Source of the DNA: Anolis sagrei | Taxonomy: Eukaryota; Chordata; Lepidosauria; Squamata; Anolidae | Direction of reading: 5' to 3' | DNA: 64,000 nt | Assembly: GCF_037176765.1 (NCBI RefSeq) | Contig: NC_090022.1 | Location: 81,724,209-81,788,208 of the forward strand | Shown: positions 63,054-64,000 of the stretch, in pieces | Position numbering within the stretch: the stretch's first letter is position 1 | How the letters are laid out: each line of letters opens with the position of its first letter | Position numbers and translations under genes: made by a program | The notes under the pieces: generated by a model | What the model saw: only the letters and a program-made list of their open reading frames with translations | The model's database searches: none | Told to the model about the DNA's origin: nothing

Positions 63054-64000
63054 CTGGTGGAGGAACGGTGCAAAGAGAGATCACAATATGCTTATGTAAC
63101 AAACTTCAGAAAAAAATGTTCTGCTTATTATTCTTTCTCCTTAATTCAAAAACAAGGGCTGACACCTGTTCAGTAGTTATGAGACAAAACCGGTTTTACA
63201 ATGTCCAATTCTTATTTAGTCGTTCACAAACAAATGTGACTCAAAAATCATCCCATTTCATCCAGCAGTACCAGAAAATGAAGTGCTTTCCCAGTCTGAG
63301 GATGCATTGAGAAAACCACTGTAACAGGATTCGAGACTGACTGGCATGACCTGAGGAGCACTGCACTCTGCAGCACTAGAAATCCCTTGGGTTACTTACT
63401 GCCTGGGTAAAAAGGCAGAGCCTTTAGGGGTGGATTTGTCGGACACATTATGATGCTACAGCTCCATCATCATAGTTACATCTCACAACGCTTGATCTTG
63501 GCCATGCTCCATGTACTACTCAGTAACTACCATTATTGAGGGTCATCATAGTGATAACCCCTGGGCAATTTCCCAGAAGATGAAGAGCATGATTAGCATA
63601 AGAGTATGAAGTGCTTGTCTATTTCTCATCAGCTACAGGGAATTGGGACAAATGTGTGGCGAAAGCTACTCAGGAGGCATTCTTTCTGGAAATGGAAAGC
63701 TGTCTAAAATATCAGTTGCGAGGCAAATTGGGCTGAGTGAAATGCCCTCAATTAAAAGATAAATTTGAATTGTATCTATAAAATTCAATAAATACAATTT
63801 TTAATTATCACTTCTTTACTGAGATCAATGATTCTGAGCACCCTTTTTTCTTGAAGGACTCCCAATGTAATAATTATTTGATAATCTTATTGTCAGGAAG
63901 TGAATATTTTGCTGGCACATACAATTCAACAGTAACTTTGCAAGATGATTTTCAGTAGTATTGTATTACTATTAAAGGGTGCCCTACCACAAACAGTTGT
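63054..64000. other. CNOT8 intron (part)
   Basis: Upstream of the 62909-63053 exon on the gene strand. I looked for the preceding exon, which should end near KWLSFH, and do not see it. No named repeat recognised. Confidence 0.5.

Noticed and set aside
63054-64000. Search for another CNOT8 exon
   Set aside because: No segment encoding the expected KWLSFH-type ending with a donor was found.

Overview
This window is vertebrate nuclear DNA, almost certainly from a squamate reptile. An Anolis-type lizard fits best, because several repeat families look like those of that genome; this is recognition from memory, not a database match. It holds three linked host genes in the order MRPL22(-) / GEMIN5(+) / CNOT8(-). 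The two ends run off the window.

Layout. 1-14858: 5' part of MRPL22 on the minus strand. Three coding exons (14843-14858, 14685-14730, 4124-4259) give the first 66 codons; the remaining exons must lie left of base 1. 14859-15054: a short GC-rich gap between the two start codons, a shared bidirectional promoter. 15055-58564: complete GEMIN5 on the plus strand. I resolved 28 coding exons whose phases all match; they sum to 4575 nt, i.e. 1524 residues plus stop (human protein: 1508). 58565-60485: short 3' UTR of GEMIN5 (AATAAA at 58830) and a tail-to-tail gap with a CR1 relic. 60486-63053: last three coding exons of CNOT8 on the minus strand with a roughly 1 kb 3' UTR; upstream exons lie right of base 64000.

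Repeats. The introns are full of transposable elements. The dominant family is an L2-clade LINE. A near full-length copy (about 28195-32174) lies in GEMIN5 intron 9 with endonuclease and reverse transcriptase in one frame broken by a single TGA. A 2.4 kb truncated copy (7222-9625) is also broken by one stop codon. Smaller pieces include a 66-bp insertion with 9-bp target duplications. One antisense L2 piece begins within about three bases of the GEMIN5 exon 1 splice donor, so it now supplies most of the donor's downstream bases. Other elements are CR1, L1, a jockey/I-like LINE, a BovB-like tail, a tRNA-like SINE, Penelope-like 3' ends (one as an 85-bp-arm palindrome), several hAT, mariner and Tigger-like non-autonomous elements, and a cluster of nested palindromic MITEs framed by a 97-bp inverted repeat.

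How the genes relate. GEMIN5 is the snRNA-recognising and cap-binding subunit of the SMN complex, MRPL22 is a mitochondrial large-subunit ribosomal protein, and CNOT8 is a CCR4-NOT deadenylase. All are housekeeping RNA-metabolism or translation genes, and the order matches the mammalian block as I remember it. I saw no CRISPR array, tRNA or rRNA gene, and no new multi-gene system. The novelty here is in element-gene and element-element architecture.
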